This document shows positions 35,977-43,553 of a stretch of DNA of 51,449 nt, in pieces; positions within the stretch are counted from its first letter, which is position 1, and each line of letters starts with the position of its first letter. Under the pieces are notes generated by a model that saw only the letters and a list, made by a program, of their open reading frames with translations, searched no databases and had not been told where the DNA came from. The translations under genes and the position numbers were made by a program. The stretch lies in NCBI GenBank assembly GCA_017456105.1, contig JAFTKA010000009.1, positions 1 through 51,449 on the forward strand, read 5' to 3'. This DNA comes from Oscillospiraceae bacterium (GTDB lineage: Bacteria > Bacillota_A > Clostridia > Oscillospirales > Oscillospiraceae).

Positions 35977-36162
35977 GCAGATTTATTTGCGTTCCCACAG
36001 GCGAAGGCCTATACGGCTGAGTCCCTGGTGGGGGAGTGCCGACGTGAGGGGCAGATCCCTTGGTTTTGGTGCTGCCGTTGCGGTCGGGAAGTGTTTCGGC
36101 AAGGCGATTGGTTGTGTAGCCGTTGTGAAAAGGAGGATAAAGATGGAAAAGATATATTGTGA
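35977..36162 (+). pseudogene. Small zinc-ribbon protein frame, start codon apparently lost by a one-base deletion
   Basis: This frame encodes 61 residues beginning ADLFAFPQAKAYTAESLVGE and containing a zinc-ribbon pair (CCRC near residue 32 and CSRC near 47). It is the protein-like frame: it closes in a normal stop 20 bases inside the next gene, as phage genes often do. The only ATG with a good ribosome-binding site (AAAGGAGG then CGTT) is ATGCAGATT, one base out of frame. Inserting a G (ATGGCAGAT) would give Met-Ala-Asp and restore the gene. The ATG frame itself encodes an Arg-rich, implausible stretch. It may be a pseudogene, a sequencing error or a frameshifted translation. Confidence 0.55.
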
Positions 36163-36469
36163 TCCCAGCCCCTGTCTGACCTGCACTAGGGTGAGGGATC
36201 CGGAAAACTGTGAGAATAAAGGGTGCAAGGTGTGGCGGCAGTGGTTTATCAAGCGGTGGGAGCTGATCCACCGCTATCCCCGGGAGGCCATGGAGCAGAT
36301 GGAACTAAAACCGGTGGGGGTCAATGTGGGTGGCCGGGTTTATGCCGCACCCCATCAGGTTGAAGATTACCGAATGAAAGATCCCTGTGGGGATTGCCTG
36401 TGTCCTAAGGAGCTGTGCCATAGTCCCTGTCCCTTGCGGCGGGAATGGTTAAAAGGAGGAGCAAAATGA
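36143..36469 (+). CDS. Cysteine-rich phage-like small protein
   Basis: This 108-residue protein has ten cysteines in two clusters (CDPSPCLTC...NCENKGC near the N-terminus; CGDCLCPKELCHSPC near the C-terminus), suggesting zinc binding. Between them lies a basic helix-rich stretch (KVWRQWFIKRWELIHRYP). I do not recognise a named family; similar cysteine-rich small proteins accompany sigma-like late regulators in Firmicute prophages. AAAGGAGG lies five bases before the chosen ATG. An upstream in-frame ATG (35975) has a ribosome-binding site too, but its N-terminal extension does not look protein-like. The stop overlaps the next start (ATGA). Confidence 0.7.
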   Translation: MEKIYCDPSPCLTCTRVRDPENCENKGCKVWRQWFIKRWELIHRYPREAMEQMELKPVGVNVGGRVYAAPHQVEDYRMKDPCGDCLCPKELCHSPCPLRREWLKGGAK

Positions 36470-36903
36470 ACTGGAAAGCAGAAGCTACGGAAAAGTTAAG
36501 CCGCTATCTTGCCATGCGGCAGGCACTACAAAATATCCCGGAGGAGATCCGCAGACTGGAGGCCGATGCCCATAGCCTTCGGTGCGTTCGACCGGATCAG
36601 GTGTCGGTCAAGGGCGGTTCAGGCAAGCGGGAGGATATGCTGATTAACAGTTTTGTCTATCGGCAGGAGCTGCAGGATCAGCTGAGGAAAGCCAAAAGCT
36701 GGGTAAAGATCACGGATAGGGCGTTATCGGCTCTGACTCCGGAAGAGAAACTCATCTTACATAGAATGTATATTATGCCGGAAAAGGGGTGTATTGAACG
36801 GCTGACAGCCGAATTGGGCGTGGAGCAGTCCAGCATCTACCGAAAACGGGATAAGGCTTTGCACCGATTTACCGTTGCCCTCTACGGCATACCGGAAATG
36901 TAA
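36466..36903 (+). CDS. Sigma-70 region 4-like / DUF1492-type phage transcription regulator
   Basis: The 145-residue protein has N-terminal helices (EATEKLSRYLAMRQALQNIP) and a C-terminal helix-turn-helix of the sigma region 4 type: LTPEEKLILHRMYI, then IERLTAELGVEQSSIYRKRD with KALHRFTVALYG. This pattern fits the DUF1492/ArpU/RinA-like regulators that control phage late genes or integrated elements. AAAAGGAGG lies before the ATG. It is the last gene of the operon behind the CAAGTAC array; no phage structural genes follow, so this is either a domesticated remnant or a stand-alone cassette. Confidence 0.8.
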   Translation: MNWKAEATEKLSRYLAMRQALQNIPEEIRRLEADAHSLRCVRPDQVSVKGGSGKREDMLINSFVYRQELQDQLRKAKSWVKITDRALSALTPEEKLILHRMYIMPEKGCIERLTAELGVEQSSIYRKRDKALHRFTVALYGIPEM

Positions 36904-36904
36904 A

Positions 36905-36938
36905 GAATCCCCGGCAGATAAGAATCTGCCGGGGATTC
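36905..36938 (+). terminator. Terminator of the phage-like operon
   Basis: A 15-bp perfect stem (GAATCCCCGGCAGAT and complement) with an AAGA loop begins one base after the stop codon. The T-rich tail is weak (GGTTGGTTTT). Confidence 0.75.
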
Positions 36939-36962
36939 GGTTGGTTTTAGGTAAACGGCTGT

Positions 36963-37562
36963 TTACAATGCACCTTTGATTGCATTGAGCAGATCGTCGA
37001 ATTCCTCGAAGGCGGGGAACTGGGGGAAGTCTGCTTTGATGGCTTCTGTGGTGCGGAACAGGAAGCCGGCCTTGGAGGCTTTGATCATACCCAGGTCATT
37101 GAAGCTGTCGCCGGAGGCGATGGTCTCAAAGCCCATGGCCTGCAGACACTTGACAGTGGTCAGCTTGGAGTTTTCTACACGCATCTTAAAGTCAGTGATC
37201 GTGCCGTCTTCGGCGACCACCAGTTCGTTGCAGAATAGGCTGGGCTGTCCCAGCTTTTCGATCAGGGGCTTGGCAAACTGGGTGAAGGTATCGCTGACGA
37301 TGACCACCTGGGTCAGGCTGCGGAGGGTGTCCAAAAATTCCTTGGCACCGGGCAGGGGATCGATCTTGGCGATGACCGCCTGAATATCTTTCAGCTTCAT
37401 ACCGTGGCTTTGGAGCGTATCCAAACGCCAACGCATCAGCTTGTTGTAATCCGGTTCGTCCCGGGTGGTGCGAGTCAGCTCACTGATGCCGCTTTCCTTG
37501 GCAAAGGCGATCCAAATTTCGGGAACCAGTACGCCCTCAAGGTCTAAACAAACAATATTCAT
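36963..37562 (-). CDS. thrH: HAD-family phosphatase, ThrH-like (phosphoserine phosphatase / homoserine kinase-type)
   Basis: The 199-residue protein begins MNIVCLDLEGVLVPEIWIAF, almost the same as Pseudomonas ThrH as I recall it. ThrH is known to have phosphoserine phosphatase and phosphoserine:homoserine phosphotransferase activity. The other HAD motifs follow: VVIVSDTF (motif II), a Lys in the cap region, and SGDSFNDLGM (motif IV). The start is the ATG after GGAGG; an upstream in-frame ATG lacks this. The gene stands alone between terminators. Whether it feeds serine or threonine synthesis in this organism is not shown by context. Confidence 0.85.
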   Translation of the reverse strand: MNIVCLDLEGVLVPEIWIAFAKESGISELTRTTRDEPDYNKLMRWRLDTLQSHGMKLKDIQAVIAKIDPLPGAKEFLDTLRSLTQVVIVSDTFTQFAKPLIEKLGQPSLFCNELVVAEDGTITDFKMRVENSKLTTVKCLQAMGFETIASGDSFNDLGMIKASKAGFLFRTTEAIKADFPQFPAFEEFDDLLNAIKGAL

Positions 37563-37624
37563 GGGGAAACCTCCGCTACTTTTCTTTATTGGCACATTAT
37601 ACCTTATTTCGCTTATTTTTGCAA

Positions 37625-37659
37625 TATAAAAAACAAGCCCGGAGAGATCCGGGCTTGTT
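37625..37659 (-). terminator. Terminator of the alanine symporter gene
   Basis: AACAAGCCCGGA and its complement flank a GAGA loop. On the minus strand the stem is followed by six T, 12 bases after the symporter stop codon. Confidence 0.85.
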
Positions 37660-37670
37660 ATGGAAGCATT

Positions 37671-39077
37671 TTACCGCCTCAAGGGGTTTTTGCTCCTGAA
37701 ATATTCTTTTGTCAGCCTTGCTACCACGCCGGACAGGGCGAACAGGGCAACAAAGTTGGGAATCGCCATCAGGCCGTTGAAGGTGTCGGCCAAATCCCAG
37801 GCCACATTCAAGGAAGTGGTGGCACCGACGACGATCATAAGCACGAAGATGATTTGATAAATCTTGGTAGCCTTCAGACCGAAAAGATATTCTACACATC
37901 TTGTGCCGTACAGCGACCAGCCCAGGATCGTGGAATAGGCAAAGAACATCAATGCGATGGCCACAAACAGTGCGGCAAATTTGTCGCCGAAGATGGTGGC
38001 AAAGGCACTGGTGATCAGTTCAGAGCCGGGCTTTACACCGAAGGCAATATCCACACCGCTGACGATAACGGTCAGGCCGGTCAGGGTGCAGATCACCAGC
38101 GTGTCTGCGAACACTTCGAAAATGCCGTGCAGGCCCTGCTTAACGGGGCTGTCTGTTTCTGCGGCCGCATGGGCGATGGCGGCAGAGCCCAGGCCTGCCT
38201 CATTGGAGAAGGCACTGCGGCGAAGACCCCAAACAAGGGCTTCCTTCAAAGCAATGCCGCTTGCCGCACCCAATACTGCTTTGGGCGTAAAGGCGGCGGT
38301 GAAGATCTTACTGAAGGCATTGCCGATATTGGCGTAGTTGTAGCCGATCACGATCAAGGTGAAAATGATGTAGAAGGCACTCATAAAGGGAACCATCAGC
38401 TCGGTTACCTTGCCGATCCGCTTGATGCCGCCCAGCAGAGCAATGGCGGTCAGTATCGCCATCAGGATACCCACGATCAGGCAGATGGTTTTTTGATTGT
38501 CTGCCAGAGAGGGGATAAAGGCGGCAAAAGCGTTATTTACAGAACCGGTGATACTGTTTGCCTGGGACAGGTTGCCAATACCAAAAGAAGCTAGCACAGC
38601 AAAGACAGTGAACAGGACTGCCAGCCATTTCCAGCCCTTGCCCATACCGTTTACGATATAGTACATGGGGCCGCCGACCCAGTCGCCCTTTTTGTTCCGC
38701 TCCCGGTAGTGGACAGCCAGCACCACTTCTGCATATTTGATGATCATTCCCAGCAGTGCGGCGATCCAAAGCCAGAAGATCGCACCGTAGCCACCCATGG
38801 TGATGGCCTGACAGGTACCGATGATATTACCGGTGCCCACAGTGGCCGCAAGGGCGGTGGTCAGAGCCTGGAAGGGGGAGACGGAGCCTTTTTCGCCGCC
38901 GGCGTTCCGGGAACCCTTACCAAGGGCGTTTTTCAGGGATTTTCCCAGCTTTGTGAACTGGACACCCCGGTTGCGAAGGGTGAAGAAGATGCCTCCGATG
39001 GCCACGCAGGGCAAAAGGATATACATCCACGCCACGGTATTAAGAGGGCCTGTGAAAAAATCAAGGATTGCTTGCAT
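37671..39077 (-). CDS. Sodium:alanine symporter family protein (AGCS)
   Basis: This 468-residue carrier imports alanine or glycine with Na+. It has about ten or eleven membrane segments and AGCS landmarks: LPCVAIGGIFFTLRNRGVQF near the N-terminus, FQALTTALAATVGTGNI with the substrate/Na+ site, GGYGAIFWLWIAALLGM and NEAGLGSAAIAHAAAETD. AAAGGAGG lies before the ATG. The neighbouring thrH-like gene is separated by a terminator, so the two are independent. The predicted Na+ ATP synthase upstream fits a sodium-gradient-based economy, an inference. Confidence 0.93.
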   Translation of the reverse strand: MQAILDFFTGPLNTVAWMYILLPCVAIGGIFFTLRNRGVQFTKLGKSLKNALGKGSRNAGGEKGSVSPFQALTTALAATVGTGNIIGTCQAITMGGYGAIFWLWIAALLGMIIKYAEVVLAVHYRERNKKGDWVGGPMYYIVNGMGKGWKWLAVLFTVFAVLASFGIGNLSQANSITGSVNNAFAAFIPSLADNQKTICLIVGILMAILTAIALLGGIKRIGKVTELMVPFMSAFYIIFTLIVIGYNYANIGNAFSKIFTAAFTPKAVLGAASGIALKEALVWGLRRSAFSNEAGLGSAAIAHAAAETDSPVKQGLHGIFEVFADTLVICTLTGLTVIVSGVDIAFGVKPGSELITSAFATIFGDKFAALFVAIALMFFAYSTILGWSLYGTRCVEYLFGLKATKIYQIIFVLMIVVGATTSLNVAWDLADTFNGLMAIPNFVALFALSGVVARLTKEYFRSKNPLRR

Positions 39078-39246
39078 TTTGGATTCCTCCTTTGTTTTTT
39101 GTCAGTATACCGCAATCTTCTTATATTTTCAATGGGTTTTCGGACAAAATCGGTCTGAAAGGCAGTGTGATTTAACAATACAAGTCCGGAACGCCTTGGT
39201 AAGAGCAGAGGTGCCGAATGCATTGGCTGTTTTCGTGCTAAGCGTA

Positions 39247-39275
39247 TTGATTTTCTCCGGCAAAGCGGTTATAAC
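39247..39275 (+). promoter_or_regulatory. MATE gene promoter
   Basis: TTGATT and TATAAC are separated by 17 bases, 38 bases before the start codon. The symporter on the other strand diverges from here. Confidence 0.6.
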
Positions 39276-39312
39276 TATAAGGAAATATTCGTAGTACGTT
39301 GGAGAGAAAATC

Positions 39313-40662
39313 ATGAGTAAAAGAACCGTGGATATGACAACGGGAAGCCCGGCGAAGCATATACTGACCTTTGCCGTTCCCTTAGCACTTACCAATATCG
39401 GCCAGCAGTTATATATGATCGCAGACGGTGCGATCGTGGGCAGGGGCGTGGGTGTGAAAGCCCTGGCCGCCGTGGGAGCAACGGACTGGAGCTATTGGTT
39501 GGTTTTGTGGTCTGTGATCGGTCTGGCTCAGGGCATTTCCACCTTTGTGTCCCGTGCCTTTGGCGAGAAGAATTACCGGGAGATGAACAAGTCCATCGCA
39601 ACGGCTATGGTGCTTTGTGCCATCATTGGCACGGTACTGACCGTTGGAGGCGTGATTGCGGCAAAGCCGGTACTGAAACTGCTCAATACACCGAAAGATA
39701 TTCTGCCCGGTGCAACGGCCTATTTGCAGATCATGGTGGCCGGAACGCTGATTATTATGGCCTACAATATGGCCGCATCGATCCTGCGTGCCTTGGGCGA
39801 CGGAAAAACGCCCCTGATTGCCATGGTCATTTCAGCGGTGCTGAATATCGGACTGGATTGTCTGTTCGTGTTCGTGTTTGACTGGGGAATTATCGGTGCG
39901 GCGGTGGCGTCGCTGGTGGCTCAGGCGGTATCGTTTGTGTATTGCTTTGTGGTCATTGCAAGGATCGACTGCGTTTGCCTTGACAAGGAGGCAAGAAAAA
40001 TTGAGTTTAAGCGGCTGAAGAATATGCTTTTATTCGGTTTGCCCGTTTCCATGCAATATGTGGTGATCTGCCTGGGCGGTATGATTTTGCAGTCCAGTAT
40101 CAATTTGCAGGGCAGTATCTTTATTGCCGGCTATACCGCAACCAATAAGCTCCACGGACTTTTAGAGTCCTTTGCCATGGCCTTTGGCTACTCCTGTTCG
40201 ACCTTTGTTGCACAGAACTTCGGTGCAAGTCGTTATGACCGGGTGAAGAAAGGCGTGGCGGATACTGTGAAGATCGTGTCCGTCATTGCACTGGCAATTA
40301 CGGCGATCGCCCTGCTGAGCCGTTGGCAGATATTGCGGATCTTTATGGACGTGAATCAGGAGGGCGGTTTGGAAGCACTGGAGACAGCGGTCCAGTATCT
40401 TACGATAATGGTCAGCTGCTTTCTGGTCCTTTATATCCTGCACGTCTTCAGAAACACCCTTGAGGCTATGGGAATTGCAGTATGGTCAATGGTGTCCGGC
40501 GTGGCGGAATTTTTGGCCCGTGCATCCATGGCGAAATTGGCACTTTATTGGGCTAATCCCAATGTGCTGTTTGCCTCTGAACCGGCAGCTTGGTTTGCAG
40601 CTATGCTCAGCGTACTGCTGCCGTATCTTGTTTACAGAAAAACACGACTCAAAATAGAATAA
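39313..40662 (+). CDS. MATE family multidrug/metabolite exporter
   Basis: The 449-residue protein has twelve predicted membrane helices in two halves, with MATE-type motifs: SPAKHILTFAVPLALTNIGQ, YMIADGAIVGRGVG in the first lobe, ILRALGDGKTP and FGYSCSTFVAQNFGA in the second. MATE proteins export drugs or metabolites using Na+ or H+ gradients; the substrate cannot be read from sequence. GGAGAG lies before the ATG. It is single and is closed by its own hairpin. Confidence 0.93.
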   Translation: MSKRTVDMTTGSPAKHILTFAVPLALTNIGQQLYMIADGAIVGRGVGVKALAAVGATDWSYWLVLWSVIGLAQGISTFVSRAFGEKNYREMNKSIATAMVLCAIIGTVLTVGGVIAAKPVLKLLNTPKDILPGATAYLQIMVAGTLIIMAYNMAASILRALGDGKTPLIAMVISAVLNIGLDCLFVFVFDWGIIGAAVASLVAQAVSFVYCFVVIARIDCVCLDKEARKIEFKRLKNMLLFGLPVSMQYVVICLGGMILQSSINLQGSIFIAGYTATNKLHGLLESFAMAFGYSCSTFVAQNFGASRYDRVKKGVADTVKIVSVIALAITAIALLSRWQILRIFMDVNQEGGLEALETAVQYLTIMVSCFLVLYILHVFRNTLEAMGIAVWSMVSGVAEFLARASMAKLALYWANPNVLFASEPAAWFAAMLSVLLPYLVYRKTRLKIE

Positions 40663-40666
40663 AAAG

Positions 40667-40693
40667 AGCCGGCTGATTTATAATCAGCCGGCT
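40667..40693 (+). terminator. Hairpin terminator after the MATE gene
   Basis: AGCCGGCTGATT and AATCAGCCGGCT flank a three-base loop, four bases after the stop. The downstream tail (TCTGCTTG) has few T, so termination may be weak. Confidence 0.65.
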
Positions 40694-41024
40694 TCTGCTT
40701 GTCAAAAAGTGTTCCAGAGAGGTACGTCTGCAACCTGAAAGCCTTATTCCCACTCGATGTGCTCGTTGTGGCTTTGTAGATATGTGGTGGCCTCTGGTAT
40801 ATTAGCATTCGAGATGTAGTGCTATTATACCAGTTATTTTGTTTTACCGGACTTTTGTTGGTCAAAAGTTGGTCACAGTTTTGGGGGAAATACGGAGCAA
40901 TTTTGCGTTACAGTATACCGGTAATTTGACCTCTTTTTATGCTTCGATATCTACCCTGTTTATTTTACCACAAAGCATAAATATGTCAAGGGAGGGATAT
41001 CCGCCTAAATAAAGAGGTGTAAAT
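40694..41024. other. Gene-free stretch with no recognised function
   Basis: No reading frame here has both codon bias and a ribosome-binding site. A minus-strand stretch near 40746-40760 would spell Ile-Glu-Trp-Glu-stop. A possible extended hairpin (TTTATGCTT near 40938 with AAGCATAAA near 40974) and AT-rich DNA are present. It separates core-like genes from the accessory cluster that follows, so it could be a decayed gene or an integration scar. Confidence 0.5.
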
Positions 41025-41055
41025 AGAGGATGCAGTCAATCCAACTGCATCCTCT
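41025..41055 (-). terminator. Terminator of the XRE regulator gene
   Basis: AGAGGATGCAGT and ACTGCATCCTCT form a 12-bp stem around a seven-base loop, immediately after the regulator's stop codon on the minus strand. The T tail is short. Confidence 0.7.
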
Positions 41056-41062
41056 TACATTT

Positions 41063-41371
41063 TTATTTCTGATTCATCGCTTTCAGCATCTGTCCTGCTG
41101 CTACCTTCTGCTCCGGAGAAAGGGATGCCCAGCAATCAAACACTTCTTTCAAATCAGGGGTCAATTCCACCATCTCTCCCTCAGCGAAAAATTGGGATAA
41201 GGTTATACCATAACCTTGGCAGATCGCTTCCAGCGTGGGGATGGAGGGCATGGTGTTCCTGCGGAAGATATTGGCGATGGTGGCATCGCTTAAGCCGCAT
41301 TTTCTCGCCAATTGATATTTTGTCCAACCACGTTCATCCAACAAGTACTGCAATTTCTCGTGAACATCCAT
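41063..41371 (-). CDS. XRE/Cro-type helix-turn-helix regulator
   Basis: The 102-residue protein has an N-terminal HTH (LQYLLDERGWTKYQLARKCG then SDATIANIFRRNTMPSIPTL), as in Cro/CI/SinR regulators. A short C-terminal helical tail (LSPEQKVAAGQMLKAMNQK) resembles an oligomerisation segment. A GGTGG ribosome-binding site precedes the ATG. It faces the SLOG gene across 135 bases, so it probably controls that pair and itself. Confidence 0.88.
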   Translation of the reverse strand: MDVHEKLQYLLDERGWTKYQLARKCGLSDATIANIFRRNTMPSIPTLEAICQGYGITLSQFFAEGEMVELTPDLKEVFDCWASLSPEQKVAAGQMLKAMNQK

Positions 41372-41449
41372 AGTACCGCCACCTTTCTTTCTTAACCTTA
41401 TTTTATCGTTAAAAGTGACAGTAATATACTAAAGACTTGTATCGTTGGT

Positions 41450-41470
41450 ATAGTTATGTTAAACTATAAT
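41450..41470 (+). promoter_or_regulatory. -10 region and possible operator before the SLOG gene
   Basis: ATAGTT (41450-41455) and AACTAT (41462-41467) form an inverted repeat that overlaps a consensus TATAAT (41465-41470). No good -35 at the usual spacing was found; an activator or a weak promoter is possible. The divergent XRE protein is the obvious candidate binder. Confidence 0.45.
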
Positions 41471-41506
41471 CTACTAAATAATAAAACGATATGAGGTGAC
41501 TGCACT

Positions 41507-41974
41507 ATGAAAGGATGTTTCTTTATAGGCCATCGGGAGGCCGGTGAGAGATTACTTCCTAGACTGGAACTGGAAATTGATCGGCTTATAACCGAGGAAC
41601 AGGTTCGCTATTTTTATGTAGGCGGATATGGTGGGTTTGATCAGATCGCAGCTACTGCGGTAAAAAGGGCCAAGCAGAAACATCCTGATATTACCCTGAT
41701 GCTGGTGCTGCCGTATCATCCTGCAGAGCGTCCTATTGAGAAACCGCCCGGTTATGACGGGACCTATTATCCGGAAGGCTTGGAGAAAACGCCAAGACCC
41801 TTTGCAATTGTGAAAGCAAATCAGCTTATGGTGGACAACTGCGAATGGCTGGTCTGTTATGTTCGCCACGGAGCCAGCAATTCCAGGAATCTATTAGAGT
41901 ATGCTCAGCGCCGAGAGAAAAAGGGACTTATTCAAATTACAAACATTGCTGAGGGGATGGGTACAAATCTATGA
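41507..41974 (+). CDS. SLOG/YpsA-like (DUF1273) nucleotide-sensor-type protein
   Basis: The 155-residue protein has the start MKGCFFIGHREAGERLLPRL (a SLOG/YpsA-family hallmark is F-x-G-H-R). A glycine-rich loop GGYGGFDQIAATAVKRAK follows, then a late NCEWLVCYVRHGASNSRNLLEYAQ stretch. SLOG proteins bind nucleotides or NAD-derived ligands, and some act in conflict systems; others (YpsA) act in growth control. Here it overlaps a small membrane protein by ATGA and faces an XRE regulator. AGGTGA lies before the ATG. Function is not assigned. Confidence 0.75.
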   Translation: MKGCFFIGHREAGERLLPRLELEIDRLITEEQVRYFYVGGYGGFDQIAATAVKRAKQKHPDITLMLVLPYHPAERPIEKPPGYDGTYYPEGLEKTPRPFAIVKANQLMVDNCEWLVCYVRHGASNSRNLLEYAQRREKKGLIQITNIAEGMGTNL

Positions 41975-42489
41975 AAAAGAAATTATTATGGTGTGTCGGA
42001 ATCTTTGTCTTAATTACCTTGGTCGTACTGGGTGTCTGGCGCTATATCGAAGTGCGACAACGCCAGACTGATCCTAACTGGAACCTTGCGCAGCAGCTCT
42101 ACAATATGGAAAATGCCTTGAAGGAAGTGGATGAGGACTATGAATGCAAGTCCATCTCCAAAGTAACGCCATTCACCTATACTGATTCTGAAGGAAACAC
42201 CATCGTCTATTACTGCTGCCAGACGACTTATGTCTCAGATGAGTCTGGGGAATATACCGGGCTGAACACAGATGCAATCGGTATGGTAATTGATTTTGCA
42301 CAGATCAAGAACAGATGGGAATGTAAAGTAAATACATATAATGCATTCCAGTGCGAAATGGGCGAACGATCCTATCTCTGCTGGACCATCTCACCGGAGA
42401 TCAGTTGCGTAATTGAGTATAGTGCAGATGCAGTAGAGGAAGCAGACATCATCCGCATGGCAGAAAGCGTTCTACTGTCCGAAGAATAA
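41971..42489 (+). CDS. Single-pass membrane-anchored protein of unknown function
   Basis: The 172-residue protein begins KKKLLWCVGIFVLITLVVLG, one membrane helix with Lys before it, so the remainder (RYIEVRQRQTDPNWN and onward) should lie outside the cell. No lipobox or known enzyme motif is seen. Eight cysteines, six of them outside the helix, occur in a mixed beta pattern (YYCCQTTYVSDESGEYTG). It is translated with the SLOG gene through ATGA overlap and closed by a hairpin, which makes a two-gene unit. Confidence 0.75.
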   Translation: MKKKLLWCVGIFVLITLVVLGVWRYIEVRQRQTDPNWNLAQQLYNMENALKEVDEDYECKSISKVTPFTYTDSEGNTIVYYCCQTTYVSDESGEYTGLNTDAIGMVIDFAQIKNRWECKVNTYNAFQCEMGERSYLCWTISPEISCVIEYSADAVEEADIIRMAESVLLSEE

Positions 42490-42569
42490 ATATACGAGCT
42501 AAACTGCCGCACCTAAACAAACACTCACCGATTGCTGCAATGCCACTTGTGGAATATAGAATAGAAAGT

Positions 42570-42610
42570 GAGCCTTGATAGGATACAACAGATGTATCCC
42601 ATCAAGGCTC
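42570..42610. terminator. Bidirectional terminator between the SLOG unit and the ArsR-AraC gene
   Basis: GAGCCTTGAT-A-GGATAC and GTATCC-C-ATCAAGGCTC form a 16-bp stem with one mismatch between converging genes. Confidence 0.7.
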
Positions 42611-42634
42611 TTTCCAACACCTTCTTATCGGTTG

Positions 42635-43354
42635 TTACTCTTTTGTGATTGCTTTGCGGTATTCCTTTGGCAGCATGCCAGTAACATCTTTGAAAGCACT
42701 GGTAAATTTGCTTTGATTCTCGTATCCTACTTTGGAAGCAATTTCAGAAATAGAGGCATCGCTGTGGCAAAGTAACTCTTTTGCCCGCTTGATGCGATAC
42801 TCCTTCATATACCCTCCAATCGATTGGCCAAACACAGTTTTGAATACGGTCTTTAGCGTCGTTTGGTTGATATGAAATCTGGAAGACAGTTCTTCTATCG
42901 TGTATCGGACCGTCAGATCACTGGTCAGTAGCGCGTGGATCTCGTTGACCGCTTGTATCTGCGAGTCATATGGCTGGATTTCTTCAGAGGCATCTTCGCC
43001 GGGACATGCTACCTCTACGATTTGCTCAGTCATTTCATGCAGCACTTGAGCACGGGAGGTTTTGGCGGCTGTGTAATAGACTTCTTTTCCCTCGCGACGG
43101 CTCGTGATCAGCCCTGCGGTTTTTAGCAGCTTCAAATGATGTGACACAGCAGGGCTGCTCATATCAACAAGCGCGGATATATTCATCACGCATTCCTCAC
43201 AATGACACAAAAGCCAGAAGATTTGTATGCGTTTACTGTCACTCATCATCTTAAAGATATCCGAGAGGGTCTCAAAGGTTTGATCCTTTGGCATTTCCAG
43301 CTGCAGCCCTCTTGGAAGATGTCCATGGTTGTGCGGAAGCGGTTTGTTGTTCAT
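42635..43354 (-). CDS. ArsR-AraC fusion metal-responsive regulator
   Basis: This 239-residue protein has two DNA-binding domains. The first half is an ArsR/SmtB winged helix: LCHCEECVMN (Cys50, Cys52, Cys55; metal site of the CadC-type helix alpha3), then SSPAVSHHLKLLKTAGLITS and the wing REGKEVYYTA. The second half is AraC type: IEELSSRFHINQTTLKTVFK and IAEI-like segments (ISEIASKVGYENQSKFTSAF), then a KEYRKAI ending. The start is the ATG after AAAAGGAGTG. A His-rich start (HNHGH) may add a metal ligand. It faces the HMA/P-ATPase genes, so Zn/Cd/Pb sensing is likely. Single fusion proteins of this kind are not well described to my knowledge. Confidence 0.85.
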   Translation of the reverse strand: MNNKPLPHNHGHLPRGLQLEMPKDQTFETLSDIFKMMSDSKRIQIFWLLCHCEECVMNISALVDMSSPAVSHHLKLLKTAGLITSRREGKEVYYTAAKTSRAQVLHEMTEQIVEVACPGEDASEEIQPYDSQIQAVNEIHALLTSDLTVRYTIEELSSRFHINQTTLKTVFKTVFGQSIGGYMKEYRIKRAKELLCHSDASISEIASKVGYENQSKFTSAFKDVTGMLPKEYRKAITKE

Positions 43355-43376
43355 GGCAATCACTCCTTTTACGAAT

Positions 43377-43405
43377 ATTGTAGCATTCGGATTATCAATA
43401 AGCAA
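43377..43405 (-). promoter_or_regulatory. Promoter of the ArsR-AraC gene
   Basis: On the minus strand, TTGCTT and TACAAT are separated by 17 bases, about 22 bases before the start codon. Confidence 0.6.
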
Positions 43406-43472
43406 TAAATTTTCGAAAATACTCCATTCAGGCATATAATTATCCCAATAAGAAGCCATTTGGCCAAACAGA

Positions 43473-43529
43473 TTGACATGAACGACGCTTTTGAATATAT
43501 TGTAGGTACGATTAAGCAAACGTTTAATC
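43473..43529 (+). promoter_or_regulatory. Promoter and candidate metal operator of the HMA/P-ATPase genes
   Basis: TTGACA (43473-43478), 17 bases and TATATT (43496-43501). Just downstream, GATTAA (43510-43515) and TTAATC (43524-43529) form an inverted repeat across the likely start point, in the position expected for an ArsR-type operator. Confidence 0.7.
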
Positions 43530-43553
43530 AAAACAAATAAGGAGTGTTGCACG

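Noticed and set aside
35975..36142. N-terminal extension of the cysteine-rich protein from the ATG at 35975
   Set aside because: The translated stretch is Arg-rich and unlike a folded domain, while another frame encodes a zinc ribbon and a strong ribosome-binding site precedes the internal ATG.
40746..40760. A GMP-synthase-like C-terminus (Ile-Glu-Trp-Glu-stop) on the minus strand
   Set aside because: The sequence upstream does not match GuaA; the four residues alone are not enough.
40632..40865. A 77-codon minus-strand frame after the MATE gene
   Set aside because: It runs through the MATE terminator hairpin and lacks a ribosome-binding site.
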